Positions 25,083-34,067 are shown, counted from the stretch's first letter. The stretch is 64,000 nucleotides of DNA from Flavobacterium kingsejongi (GCF_003076475.1 NZ_CP020919.1:3224001-3288000), one strand, 5' to 3'. The notes: generated by a model not told the origin, from the sequence alone. Program-made: numbers and translations.

Positions 25083-26252
25083 TTAGGGAAAAATAGCGAT
25101 TTTACGAATAAAAACGATGCGCCAGGTATTTGTTTTTTCTTTTTCATTGAGGAAAGAACCCAAAAAACCATAGGGGATCAATACATTATTGGAAAGCATA
25201 ATCGATAAGGAAACAGAGGATACGATGACCATCGAAATTGCGGCAGAAAATCCGCCAAGAAATACGAGTAATGTCATGGTATTGTTTCCAAAATGCTGTG
25301 GGATCAATAAAGAATAGGTGTCGGAATTATGATCCTGCCCCTGAAACAGTATATTGCCTCCCCAGGCAATCGGATATACAAATATATTGAACAGTAATAA
25401 GTACAGTGGAAACAACCAGATGGCTTTTTTAAGATGGCTTTCGCGATTATTTTCTACAACAGCGGTATGGAACTGCCGCGGCAATAAGAATATTGCAAAA
25501 AGGGAAAGCATACAGAGGAAAAACCAATTCAGTCCTTGGGATAACCCACCAATGGTATTGCGTTCTTTAAAATTAGGCAAGATAGAGGCCTGCGCATAAA
25601 TATCATCAAAACCATCAAAGACAAAATAGGTAACATAAATCCCGGCGATGATAAAAAATAATAATTTTAATAATGATTCCAAAGCTACTGCTGTAACGAT
25701 TCCCCTCCTTTTTTCAGAAGCATCTACATAACGTGTCCCATAATAGGAAGCAAACAGCGCAAGGCTAATAGCTACATAGGTAGAAGTATCTTCGAATATA
25801 TTTGAAGTAGTGCCGGTTTTGGTAATAACATGGAAGGTTTCGGAAATAGCTTTAAGCTGTAATGATATATAAGGCAATACTCCCGAGATGCATAGTAGCG
25901 TAACCACCGCGCCTAATGCCCTATTATTCCCATAGCGCAGCGAAATAAAATCGGCAATGCTGGAAATCTTATTTACCTTAGTGATACGGATTACTTTTCG
26001 TAAAATTACAATCCATGCCGGAATAGCAATGATCGGCCCCAGATATACGGTAAGGTAGTTCAGTCCACTATCCGCTGCTACCCCTACACTGCCATAATAA
26101 GTCCAGGCCGTACAATATACCGCCAGCGAAAGGCTATAAACGTAGGCATTGTTAGTCCATCTTGAACTTGCCTTTTTCTCTGCCCACCAGGCTGTGAAGA
26201 ATAATACGCCCAAGTACATCAGTAAAATCAATAAGACAACAATGCTATTCAT
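25083..26252 (-). CDS. SSS-type sensor histidine kinase, 5' part (frameshifted)
   Basis: 389 residues with about ten membrane helices of the sodium:solute symporter fold (WTNNAYVYSLSLAVYCTAWT, YLTVYLGP, FISLRYGN). The frame ends prematurely after RKIAIFP, at 25083-25085, and the protein resumes in the other frame. One base is missing (or two are extra) in the T5C3 tract at 25086-25093. The domain normally senses or transports a carboxylate and signals through STAC to the kinase. Its ATG overlaps the stop of the small upstream membrane protein gene by 8 bases. Confidence 0.86.
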   Translation of the reverse strand: MNSIVVLLILLMYLGVLFFTAWWAEKKASSRWTNNAYVYSLSLAVYCTAWTYYGSVGVAADSGLNYLTVYLGPIIAIPAWIVILRKVIRITKVNKISSIADFISLRYGNNRALGAVVTLLCISGVLPYISLQLKAISETFHVITKTGTTSNIFEDTSTYVAISLALFASYYGTRYVDASEKRRGIVTAVALESLLKLLFFIIAGIYVTYFVFDGFDDIYAQASILPNFKERNTIGGLSQGLNWFFLCMLSLFAIFLLPRQFHTAVVENNRESHLKKAIWLFPLYLLLFNIFVYPIAWGGNILFQGQDHNSDTYSLLIPQHFGNNTMTLLVFLGGFSAAISMVIVSSVSLSIMLSNNVLIPYGFLGSFLNEKEKTNTWRIVFIRKIAIFP

Positions 26253-26439
26253 AAAAATGATTAATGATGATGTACGATATAATGATAGAAGCCAACCAGC
26301 AACTGAAAATATAGATATAAATGACAGGAAAGCCCACTATACTTTCGGTACTCTTAAATAATGTAATGATAGGGATATTGAGCAGTGCCAATAACGAAAT
26401 CGTTACAATCACCAATTTCTGTTCGTGCCTTCTTTTCAT
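26245..26439 (-). CDS. Small two-helix membrane protein next to the SSS gene
   Basis: 64 residues from ATG 26439 (MKRRHEQKLV) with two membrane helices. A longer start at 26502 would read through a hairpin at 26458-26487 and is rejected. It overlaps the SSS-kinase start by 8 bases, so it is coupled to it. Small membrane partners beside SSS transporters are known (YjcH beside ActP); a similar role here is inference. Confidence 0.65.
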   Translation of the reverse strand: MKRRHEQKLVIVTISLLALLNIPIITLFKSTESIVGFPVIYIYIFSCWLASIIISYIIINHFYE

Positions 26440-26457
26440 TTGTCGCTTATTAAAAGC

Positions 26458-26487
26458 CAAAGCTCCCGGGGATTTCCGGAAGCTTTG
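26458..26487 (-). terminator. Hairpin between DUF6814 and the SSS-kinase operon
   Basis: Arms of 11 bases pair with one mismatch (AAAGCTTCCGG against CCGGGAGCTTT on the minus strand). It lies 21 bases after the DUF6814 stop and may partly separate the transport genes from the sensing genes. Confidence 0.55.
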
Positions 26488-26507
26488 AACTATATTAACC
26501 AATTTAT

Positions 26508-26729
26508 TTAAACGTCATCATATTCTCCTAACAAAGCATAATACCCAAAAGTCCCCAATCCAAAAACAATAAGAGGTGTAAGGATGAAAAGTATTATTAT
26601 TCCAAAAACAAGATCGTCCTGTTTTCCTGTGGCAAATTTAGGCAACCCAAATTCTATGATACAAAAGTAGGCAGCCGCTGCAGCTAATAACAGCCAGATG
26701 ATTCCCAATATTCTTTTTACTATTTTCAT
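26508..26729 (-). CDS. DUF6814 family small membrane protein
   Basis: 73 residues, two hydrophobic helices (about 8-27 and 41-65) and an acidic tail (GEYDDV). It matches the small DUF6814 proteins that accompany MHS-type MFS transporters in Flavobacteria. It starts 11 bases after the transporter stop, so it is probably a partner or stabiliser of that transporter (inference). Confidence 0.7.
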   Translation of the reverse strand: MKIVKRILGIIWLLLAAAAAYFCIIEFGLPKFATGKQDDLVFGIIILFILTPLIVFGLGTFGYYALLGEYDDV

Positions 26730-26740
26730 ATACTTTTTAA

Positions 26741-28282
26741 TTAATCGTTAGCGGTGTTATTTTTGTTTTTCAGGTATACCATCCCAATCACGAAGCTGAT
26801 TGCAGCAATCACAATGGGATACCACAATCCTTCTAAATAGAACTCCGGATTTCCACCTTCCTTGGCACTCGTGACAAAATAGGTTGAAATAGCGGGAAGT
26901 AAACCTCCAAAAATACCATTACCAACATGATAGGGCAACGACATCGAAGTATAGCGTATTTTTACCGGGAACATTTCCACCAGAAAAGCAGCAATAGGAC
27001 CGTATACCATTGTCACAAAAATAACCTGTATAAATACCAGCCAGATTAGGCTCCATTTATCGGAAGAATTGGCAACAATCGTTGTTTTCGTATCCGATTT
27101 TGCCTTTCCGTCCACCATAATGGGCTTTCCATTATCTAAATGTACGGTTTTTACCTGTTGCCAGGTGGTTCCATCCGAAAATTCTTTAGTGCTCGTATAG
27201 ACAGAATCCAGTACCTGATGGCTATTTATTTTGGTCATGGCCACCACTTTTGATTTTTCGAGGAGTTCTGTTTTATGGGCTACATCAGTTGTTTCATACA
27301 TCTTTTTATAAATCGGGCGGTACAATAAGATTGCACAGAGCATCCCCAGCATCATAATACTTTTTCGACCTACTTTATCACTCAGCCATCCAAAAAACAC
27401 AAAAAACGGGGTTCCAAACAGTAAGGCAATCCCTAACAGGCCATCCACTTGGGAAGACTCAATAAACATTACTGTTTTTAGGAAACTCATTGCATAAAAC
27501 TGGCCTGTATACCAGACTACCCCCTGTCCCATTGCGGCTCCAAATAAAGCCAGTAATACAAATTTTAAATTATAACGGTTCCCAAAACTTTCTTTTAACG
27601 GATTAGTACTGGTTTTTCCTTCTGCTTTTGCTTTTGCAAATACCGGGGATTCATGCATGTTCCGGCGAATGATGTACGAAACAAATACCATGACAATAGA
27701 CAACCAGAATGGTACCCTCCATCCCCATTCATCAAAAGCTTCCGCGGATAAGGCTCCTTTCGTAATCAGGATTACGACCAAAGAAATGAATAAACCAAAG
27801 GTTGCAGTAGTCTGAATCCAGGAAGTCCAGTAGCCACGCTCCCCTTTAGGCGCATGTTCTGCCACATAAGTTGCTGCTCCGCCATATTCTCCTCCCAAGG
27901 CCAATCCTTGTAATAAACGTAGAATCAGCACTAATAATGGAGCCATAAAACCGATCGATTCATAGCTTGGAATACAGCCAATCAAAAATGTTGCCCCACC
28001 CATTAATAACAAAGTAACCATAAAAGTATACTTTCGTCCGATCATATCGCCTAACCTGCCAAAGAATAAGGCTCCAAAGGGACGTACTACAAATCCTGCT
28101 GCAAAGGTAGCCAGTGTAGATAAAAAGGCGGCTGTTGGGTTATCCGAAGGGAAAAACTTTGTCGAAATAACAACGGCCAGGCTTCCAAAAATATAAAAAT
28201 CATACCATTCAATCAGGGTTCCCATAGAAGAAGCCGTAATGACTTTCCAGATCCCTTTTGTTGATTTTGCTTCTGTGCTCAT
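26741..28282 (-). CDS. MFS metabolite:H+ symporter (MHS family)
   Basis: 513 residues with 12 membrane helices. The start (SSMGTLIEWYDFYIFGSLA) and RLLQGLALGGEYGGAATYVAEHAP are typical of the MHS group (ProP, ShiA, dicarboxylate/acetate permeases). An insert of about 80 soluble residues lies between helices 8 and 9 (about 325-405), rich in Lys and Thr, as in Bacteroidota members of this group. Placed between a porin and acetate-activating genes, it probably imports a short-chain carboxylate. Confidence 0.88.
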   Translation of the reverse strand: MSTEAKSTKGIWKVITASSMGTLIEWYDFYIFGSLAVVISTKFFPSDNPTAAFLSTLATFAAGFVVRPFGALFFGRLGDMIGRKYTFMVTLLLMGGATFLIGCIPSYESIGFMAPLLVLILRLLQGLALGGEYGGAATYVAEHAPKGERGYWTSWIQTTATFGLFISLVVILITKGALSAEAFDEWGWRVPFWLSIVMVFVSYIIRRNMHESPVFAKAKAEGKTSTNPLKESFGNRYNLKFVLLALFGAAMGQGVVWYTGQFYAMSFLKTVMFIESSQVDGLLGIALLFGTPFFVFFGWLSDKVGRKSIMMLGMLCAILLYRPIYKKMYETTDVAHKTELLEKSKVVAMTKINSHQVLDSVYTSTKEFSDGTTWQQVKTVHLDNGKPIMVDGKAKSDTKTTIVANSSDKWSLIWLVFIQVIFVTMVYGPIAAFLVEMFPVKIRYTSMSLPYHVGNGIFGGLLPAISTYFVTSAKEGGNPEFYLEGLWYPIVIAAISFVIGMVYLKNKNNTAND

Positions 28283-28300
28283 AAAAATTCAATTAAGTAT

Positions 28301-29677
28301 TTATAAATAGATTTGTAGTTGTACAGTAAATTCTCCTTTGAGTCCATCCGTCTTATCAACAGCTGTATAAACCGGTCGCGTAGAATATTGTGTGGTTACT
28401 TTGGCGTGATGCCCATCGATAAAAAAATTTGCGCCAACATCAAACTGGCTACTGGCTTTTTGCAGCGCCTCAAAATTTTTGTAGGTATAGGCTCCATAGG
28501 GCTGTATTCTTACTTTGGGTTTTTCCTGTGCTGTAGGTAATAATATTCCTGCCTGTGTATACCAGATATTTCCGGTTCCCATTGTAGGTTGAAAGTTCCC
28601 GGGCCCTGCAAGTGCCCGTTCTCCTTCATAATCCGGATTCACAGTGCCCACATTCATAATCCCAAGGTTCCTCAGGTAATTAGGGCCAAAATCATAATTG
28701 TAAAATACGCTATAGGCAGTAATTGCCATTTTTTTCTCTGGTTTTCCTATGGGCATGTCTACAAAAACATCGGCAGAAAGTAATGTAATATCATGTTTCC
28801 AGATATCACCACCACCAGATGTTCGGGTAGCATCCGGAGCATTGTAGAATCCGGCTCCGATATTAAATACTCTTTTAGTTCCCAGATAAGACCCTACTTT
28901 ATACGGCAGCACATTCGATTCAATGTCCAAAAACTGATATTCAAAATAGCCGGCTTTAGACCATTTTGCATTACCGTTATTATCGACCGCTACGGCAGAT
29001 TCGCCATTGGTTGGTTCAACAGGAATAAGATTGGTTGCAAATGGTTTATTATAACTAACACGGTATTCGAACTTACCATATTTTCCTTTGGCAAATAACC
29101 CCATCTGGCGGGCAAACTGATCTGAGTTTTCAATAAGTGGCCAATTAAATATTGGGGCATCGATAGTCAGGAAATTCAAAGTAGAGGCCATTGTCATCCG
29201 GGAAAGCCCCATATAATAATGCAAACCACCGCCTAATGAAAGGCTGAACTTGCCTTCCTCCGGTAGAATTACTGCATATTCATTCCAGGCATCATGAAAA
29301 AACAATCCTGGTTTTTTCCCGGCTCCGTAGCCACCGGTTCCCGAAGTGCCTGAAGCGCCACCATTTGTAAACGTTTGGTTGTTAATTCCAAAATGGGTTA
29401 CGATCATGTAACGTTTGGAAAGCTGTGCCTGAAGGAGTATGCGTAATCTCCGGTTTCCAATATCGGTGCTGGATGTCGCTTCTTCCCCGTTAATCATAGT
29501 ACCAGGATTCATTTCGGAAGCCCTAAACCAGATTTGATTCCAGGCCAGTACCCGCAGGTATTTGGATCCATCTTCATTCAGGTTGAATTTCAAGCCGCTG
29601 CCATAATCTGGTGCTCCTTGTGAAAATCCGGACGCTGCGATCAACAGCATAAAAAAGAGGAGGTTTGTTTTTTTCAT
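28301..29677 (-). CDS. Outer-membrane porin
   Basis: 458 residues from ATG 29677 (MKKTNLLFFM); a start at 29719 would put 14 extra residues before the signal peptide. Signal peptide about 1-20 (ASGFSQ), then a beta-rich barrel with repeated aromatic strands and a final strand ending TVQLQIYL, typical for outer-membrane insertion. It precedes the MFS gene by 18 bases, which suggests passage of a small substrate through both membranes. Confidence 0.82.
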   Translation of the reverse strand: MKKTNLLFFMLLIAASGFSQGAPDYGSGLKFNLNEDGSKYLRVLAWNQIWFRASEMNPGTMINGEEATSSTDIGNRRLRILLQAQLSKRYMIVTHFGINNQTFTNGGASGTSGTGGYGAGKKPGLFFHDAWNEYAVILPEEGKFSLSLGGGLHYYMGLSRMTMASTLNFLTIDAPIFNWPLIENSDQFARQMGLFAKGKYGKFEYRVSYNKPFATNLIPVEPTNGESAVAVDNNGNAKWSKAGYFEYQFLDIESNVLPYKVGSYLGTKRVFNIGAGFYNAPDATRTSGGGDIWKHDITLLSADVFVDMPIGKPEKKMAITAYSVFYNYDFGPNYLRNLGIMNVGTVNPDYEGERALAGPGNFQPTMGTGNIWYTQAGILLPTAQEKPKVRIQPYGAYTYKNFEALQKASSQFDVGANFFIDGHHAKVTTQYSTRPVYTAVDKTDGLKGEFTVQLQIYL

Positions 29678-29777
29678 AATACGCCAGAATTGAATTAGTA
29701 ACTGAATTACCCTGTCCAAATTCTAAAATTGTATCGTAGAAAAAAAAATGCTTATATATATTTGTAAAGTACTATAG

Positions 29778-30197
29778 TTAATCTTTGAAACGCTCCCATT
29801 TTATGAGCATAAATTTATCACCAAGTTCCGTAATAATCATCCCTGCACCGGAAAGCTGATCCTTATTTTTCAGGTATTCAATTAGTTCCGAGTGGTTATA
29901 AATCTTATACGTAGGATGGTAATCTTTATGAGAAGGCTTTTTAATCTTAAATTCCTTGACCCAATTGCTTACCGTAACGTGTGAAACCCCGATAATGCGC
30001 TCTATTTTCCTAAAACTTAAACCTTCCAGATAGAGCTGTAATGCCTTAGTAACATAATAATCATCAATCTTTTTACCCATTTTATTTACGGTAAAAAAAT
30101 AATTACAATTTTTGCATAAATACCTTTGTTTACTGTTGATGACACCACTTTTAACGATAGTAGCACTCTGACATTTAGGACAGGCTAAAATCTCCAT
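29778..30197 (-). CDS. InsA-like zinc-ribbon/HTH protein, probable regulator
   Basis: 139 residues. An IS1 InsA-type zinc ribbon (Cys6, Cys9, Cys28, Cys31) is followed by an HTH (about 58-82, SFRKIERIIGVSHVTVSNWV) and a C-terminal part of about 55 residues with no DDE motif. No InsB-like transposase or terminal repeats are found nearby, so it looks like a domesticated DNA-binding protein. It lies upstream of the porin on the same strand, and a 10-bp inverted repeat spans its own predicted promoter, suggesting autoregulation. It is the best candidate in the block for a DNA-binding output. Confidence 0.75.
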   Translation of the reverse strand: MEILACPKCQSATIVKSGVINSKQRYLCKNCNYFFTVNKMGKKIDDYYVTKALQLYLEGLSFRKIERIIGVSHVTVSNWVKEFKIKKPSHKDYHPTYKIYNHSELIEYLKNKDQLSGAGMIITELGDKFMLIKWERFKD

Positions 30198-30208
30198 ATA
30201 TATATAAA

Positions 30209-30245
30209 TTTTGCATAAATATACTAATTTAGCAATTATGCAAAA
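30209..30245 (-). promoter_or_regulatory. Inverted repeat over the InsA-like gene promoter
   Basis: TTTTGCATAA (30209-30218) and TTATGCAAAA (30236-30245) are perfect inverted copies, 17 bases apart. On the minus strand the outer copy overlaps a TTG -33 element and the other begins just after a TATATTTA -7-like box 17 bp downstream. The arrangement is typical of an autorepressor operator. Confidence 0.5.
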
Positions 30246-30434
30246 AATGAATATTGCAATAAAATCATATTTTTTTTACACACCTATTAATTTTAATTTC
30301 ATTTTATTGAATAATTAATTCAATATTTGGAGTAAACAGGAATTCAATTATACTAAAAAGGAACTACATCATAACTGCACATCACGATCAATAAAAAATT
30401 TACTATATTTAGGTAAACTAAAAAACGAAAAGCT

Positions 30435-30551
30435 ATGAACGGATTTTTTAAAACAATTCTTGCCGGATGGGGTGCCAAAAAAATGGGCTTCGGGTGTGTA
30501 GGTACGATTATCGTATTTTTTATTTTATACTATTTATTAGGGCATTTATAG
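30435..30551 (+). CDS. 38-residue membrane protein
   Basis: ATG 30435 to TAG 30549-30551. The product has a basic N-terminal part (ILAGWGAKKMGFG) and one hydrophobic helix (VGTIIVFFILYYLLGHL). I recall similar short proteins in other Flavobacteria, which supports it as real. A good terminator follows within 10 bases. Function unknown. The 237-base region before it (30198-30434) holds the operator at 30209-30245, an AT-rich inverted repeat at 30306-30324, and nothing else I can name. Confidence 0.65.
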   Translation: MNGFFKTILAGWGAKKMGFGCVGTIIVFFILYYLLGHL

Positions 30552-30560
30552 ACAGTCCAT

Positions 30561-30597
30561 ACAGCACAAAGCCCCAAAAATTTCGGGGCTTTGCTGT
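30561..30597. terminator. Bidirectional terminator
   Basis: A long stem (30561-30575 with the segment ending at 30597, one bulged base) with a GGGGC core between the 38-residue gene (+) and the 30603 gene (-). Confidence 0.8.
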
Positions 30598-30602
30598 TAG
30601 AA

Positions 30603-31043
30603 TTATTTTTTTAATATCCAGGGTGGATTTTCATTATACTCATAGAGTTCTTTGACTTTTGCCAAAAGTGCCACCGTTGGAGTTTTTTCAGAAGAGTCCA
30701 GATTTCGTAACGGTGCCATTATTCTTATAAAATCATCATTAAAATCCTGTGTAGGTAAAATTTCAAAGCTATTTTCAGTGGCAATCGCAAGGTATCTTCC
30801 TCCTTCATTCAGGGCCAATCCTATTTCGTAATACGAAACCGATGTACCAAAAGCTGCCAGTTCTTTAGAGTAAATCTCTTCATAGTAAATACTGCTGCTA
30901 TCTACAGGAACACCTATTTCCCTATGATTGCTCAGAAAATTAATAATTTGTGTTTTTTTAGTATCCAATTTGGGATCTAAAAGTTGTGCGTAGCCACTGG
31001 GAATTATCCCCATTAATAGTAGTAATTGTAATTTTTTTATCAT
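30603..31043 (-). CDS. Hypothetical secreted protein
   Basis: 146 residues with a signal peptide (1-19, ending SGYAQ). The mature part is soluble and mixed alpha/beta with no recognised domain. It is flanked downstream by the bidirectional terminator and upstream by a 259-base gap (31044-31302) in which I see only two TAnnTTTG-like boxes (31233-31240, 31244-31251) for the next gene. Confidence 0.65.
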   Translation of the reverse strand: MIKKLQLLLLMGIIPSGYAQLLDPKLDTKKTQIINFLSNHREIGVPVDSSSIYYEEIYSKELAAFGTSVSYYEIGLALNEGGRYLAIATENSFEILPTQDFNDDFIRIMAPLRNLDSSEKTPTVALLAKVKELYEYNENPPWILKK

Positions 31044-31302
31044 GCAATAAGTAGGTATTTTGGGGGCTTAACAGGAGAAATTTGGAATTATACTGCATTT
31101 GCCAAATCAAACATACGATTTTACTTTTTAATTCATAAAAGAAATTTAGAGCTGTTATCTATATTTAACACTATCATAAACTGCCCGTCTGATTAGCATC
31201 AGATACCATAGATTAGATCTGGTTTAATTCCGTATTTTTGATTTAGATTTGTAAAATAAGGCTGACTTTATACAACAAAGAGATCTTTTTAATTTATACA
31301 CT

Positions 31303-31908
31303 ATGCTTGAAATTAATACCAAAGAAGATTTTATTATTCCATTTGAGAAAATTGGAGATGATGAATGGATAGAACGTACCCAAATTATACTGGAAGCGAT
31401 TGCAGATAATTCTTATGCCACTTTGGAAACACCTGTTTCCGATAGTGAAATTGACATACTCGAACAACGATTGGGTACTGCACTCCCCACAGGATTAAAA
31501 TTATTTTACTCCACATTTGGTATTGCGGATATAGGGGAGATATTAATGGATTTTGATACCATAGGGAGGCTGAGTGCTATATGGGCCAATAGTTCCCATG
31601 GTCCTTCTTTTACAGCAAAAGATCAGGAATACCTTCCCTATCTCATAACCTTTGGCGATTATTTAGGGAACGGCAATATGTTTTGTTTCCATGAGAAAAC
31701 CCATGAAATCTATTATTTTGATCATGATAGTGCTCCATTCCTTAGCAAACTATTTGATACAGCAGATGATTATATCCGAAGTTGCCTGATTTTTGCACAA
31801 TGCGAATTTTGTGGAGAGGAGACTGATGAAGAAGAAACAGAAGAGTGGGCAGAAGAAATTGTTGAAGCATTCGTAGGGCGTGCTGTAATTGATAAGTGGC
31901 ATTATTAA
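31303..31908 (+). CDS. SMI1/KNR4 (SUKH) family protein
   Basis: 201 residues. The SUKH signature is clear: VSDSEIDILEQRLGTALPTGLKLFYSTFG (about 43-71), then LPYLITFGDYLGNGNMFCF and DHDSAPFLSKLFDTADDYI. The C terminus has an acidic CEFCGEETDEEE tail with two Cys. In bacteria SUKH proteins are frequently immunity proteins against contact-dependent toxins; no toxin gene is next to it, so here it is an orphan. Confidence 0.85.
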   Translation: MLEINTKEDFIIPFEKIGDDEWIERTQIILEAIADNSYATLETPVSDSEIDILEQRLGTALPTGLKLFYSTFGIADIGEILMDFDTIGRLSAIWANSSHGPSFTAKDQEYLPYLITFGDYLGNGNMFCFHEKTHEIYYFDHDSAPFLSKLFDTADDYIRSCLIFAQCEFCGEETDEEETEEWAEEIVEAFVGRAVIDKWHY

Positions 31909-31929
31909 AAGAACAGTAATCAATAAAAC

Positions 31930-31960
31930 AAAACTCCCGAATTAGAGATTCGGGAGTTTT
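31930..31960. terminator. Terminator between SUKH and E1 genes
   Basis: A 13-bp perfect stem (31930-31942 with 31948-31960) with a CCCG core, between two convergent genes. Confidence 0.85.
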
Positions 31961-31981
31961 TGTTATGATAGCATAGTGCTA

Positions 31982-33958
31982 TTAATAGGCAATCAGTTCT
32001 TTCAGTGCATTTTCAAAACGCCCTTTAGCCATATATTGATCTTCCAGGGCTTTAGTAAACGGTATTGGGCTATCCAAACTCGCTACTCTTTTTACTGGAC
32101 CATCAAGGTATTTGAAGCAATTTTCCATAATCATAGCCGAAATATCACTGGCAATACCACCAAACATACTGTCTTCCTGCAAGATAATTACTTTTCCTGT
32201 TTTTCGCACAGAGGCATAGATAGCATCGGTATCCAAAGGCTGTAAAGTTCTTAAATCCAATAGATCAGCTGCAATTTCCGGATTGTTTTTTAAAGTTTCC
32301 AGTGCCCAGTGTACACCGGCGCCAAATGAAATAATTGTAACATCATTTCCTTCTTTTAACAAAGCAGCTTTACCCAAAGGCAGCGTATAATAGTCTGTAG
32401 GCACATCCTGGTAAACGCTTCGGTATAATTGTTTGTGTTCAAAATATAACACCGGATTCGGGTCATTAATCGCACTGGCTAATAATCCTTTTGCGTCGTA
32501 AGGAAATGCCGGATAAACTACTTTTAATCCCGGGGTTTTAGTAAACCAGGCTTCATTCGTTTGTGAATGGAATGGGCCTGCCTGTGTTCCTCCACCACAA
32601 GGCATCCGCACCACTACATCAGCCTTTTCAAGCCAGCGGTAGTGTGATTTTGCCAGCAAATTTACAATCGGATTGAATCCGGTAGAAACAAAATCCGCAA
32701 ATTGCATTTCAACAATAGCTTTATAGCCGTTAATGGATAATCCCATGCCGGCAGAAACTACTGCGCTTTCACAAATAGGTGTATTGATTACCCGTTCCTT
32801 GCCAAATTGTTTGACAAAACCATCTGTAATCTTAAAAGCACCACCATATTCAGCAATGTCCTGCCCCATAATAACCAGATTATCATGGCGCTCCATGGAC
32901 TGGCGTAATGCTGTTGAGAGTGCATCAATGAAACGTATGTTTTCGGTCTTATCTGAAGGGGTTATCGCTTCAAACTCATAGGATTTATACACATCATTAA
33001 GTTCTGCTTCATAAGTGGCTACAATTTCAGGCTCATTATTAGCTATCGCCAGGTGCTCATCAATTTCTTTCTTGATTTCTGATCGTAATGTTTCGTCATA
33101 ATCCAATGAAAGGATTCCGTGATCCTTCAGGTATTTCCTGAAATTATCAACTGGGTCTTTTATGGCCCACATATCCATTAATTCCTGTGGCACATATTTA
33201 GTACCACTGGCTTCTTCATGGCCCCGCATACGGAAGGTTTTAAACTCCAGTAATACCGGCCTCGGACGTTCCACCATCGATTTTTTTAATTCAGCAATCT
33301 TTGTATATACATCGAGGATATTGTTTCCATCAATAATATACGATTCCATTCCGTAACCGACACCTTTATCGGCGAGGTTTTCACAACGGTATTGTTCATT
33401 TGTAGGTGTAGAAAGTCCATAACCGTTATTTTCGATCACAAACAGTACCGGAAGTTCCCATACGGAGGCAATATTCAGTGCTTCATGGAAATCGCCCTCA
33501 CTGGTAGCGCCTTCACCAGTAAATACAGCGGTAACTTTGCCATTTTTACGGAGTTTATTGGCCAATGCAATTCCATCTGCTACTCCCAATTGAGGTCCCA
33601 GATGCGAAATCATTCCAATAATTTTATATTCCTGCGTTCCAAAATGGAACGATCGGTCTCTTCCTTTGGTAAATCCATTCGCTTTGCCCTGCCATTGCGA
33701 AAATAGTCGGTATAACGGGATGTCCCTCCCGGTAAATACCCCTAAGTTCCGGTGCATCGGAAGGATGTATTCGTCTTTGTCCAAGGCTGCAGTAATTCCT
33801 ACAGCAATAGCTTCCTGGCCAATGCCCGAAAACCACTTGGAAACTTTCCCCTGACGAATCAGGATCAGCATCTTCTCCTCTATCAGTCTTGGTTTTACAA
33901 TTCTTTTATATAAGTCCAACAACTGTTCGTCGGTAAGATTTTTTCTGTCGAAATTCAT
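31982..33958 (-). CDS. Fused E1 alpha/beta 2-oxoacid dehydrogenase
   Basis: 658 residues. The alpha half (1-330) has the thiamine diphosphate motif GEGATSEGDFHEALN...ENN. The beta half (about 340-658) has GQDIAEYGGAFKITDGF and MQFADF. Together they form the E1 component that decarboxylates a 2-oxoacid and passes the acyl group to lipoyl-E2. Sequence style favours branched-chain 2-oxoacid (2-oxoisovalerate) dehydrogenase; pyruvate is possible. The fusion is normal in Bacteroidota. E2 and E3 are not in the window. Confidence 0.9.
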   Translation of the reverse strand: MNFDRKNLTDEQLLDLYKRIVKPRLIEEKMLILIRQGKVSKWFSGIGQEAIAVGITAALDKDEYILPMHRNLGVFTGRDIPLYRLFSQWQGKANGFTKGRDRSFHFGTQEYKIIGMISHLGPQLGVADGIALANKLRKNGKVTAVFTGEGATSEGDFHEALNIASVWELPVLFVIENNGYGLSTPTNEQYRCENLADKGVGYGMESYIIDGNNILDVYTKIAELKKSMVERPRPVLLEFKTFRMRGHEEASGTKYVPQELMDMWAIKDPVDNFRKYLKDHGILSLDYDETLRSEIKKEIDEHLAIANNEPEIVATYEAELNDVYKSYEFEAITPSDKTENIRFIDALSTALRQSMERHDNLVIMGQDIAEYGGAFKITDGFVKQFGKERVINTPICESAVVSAGMGLSINGYKAIVEMQFADFVSTGFNPIVNLLAKSHYRWLEKADVVVRMPCGGGTQAGPFHSQTNEAWFTKTPGLKVVYPAFPYDAKGLLASAINDPNPVLYFEHKQLYRSVYQDVPTDYYTLPLGKAALLKEGNDVTIISFGAGVHWALETLKNNPEIAADLLDLRTLQPLDTDAIYASVRKTGKVIILQEDSMFGGIASDISAMIMENCFKYLDGPVKRVASLDSPIPFTKALEDQYMAKGRFENALKELIAY

Positions 33959-34067
33959 AATAATGCGAAAAGGTTATAGTAGTTGATTAACGGATCCAAA
34001 AGTATAAAAAAATAACAGTATTCAGGTTCAATGTTACATAATTTTAAATTGTTAATAACTTTTAAAA

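Noticed and set aside
30306..30324. Inverted repeat ATTGAAT/ATTCAAT upstream of the 38-residue gene
   Set aside because: It is very AT-rich in an AT-rich gap and could arise by chance; no link to a regulator is visible.
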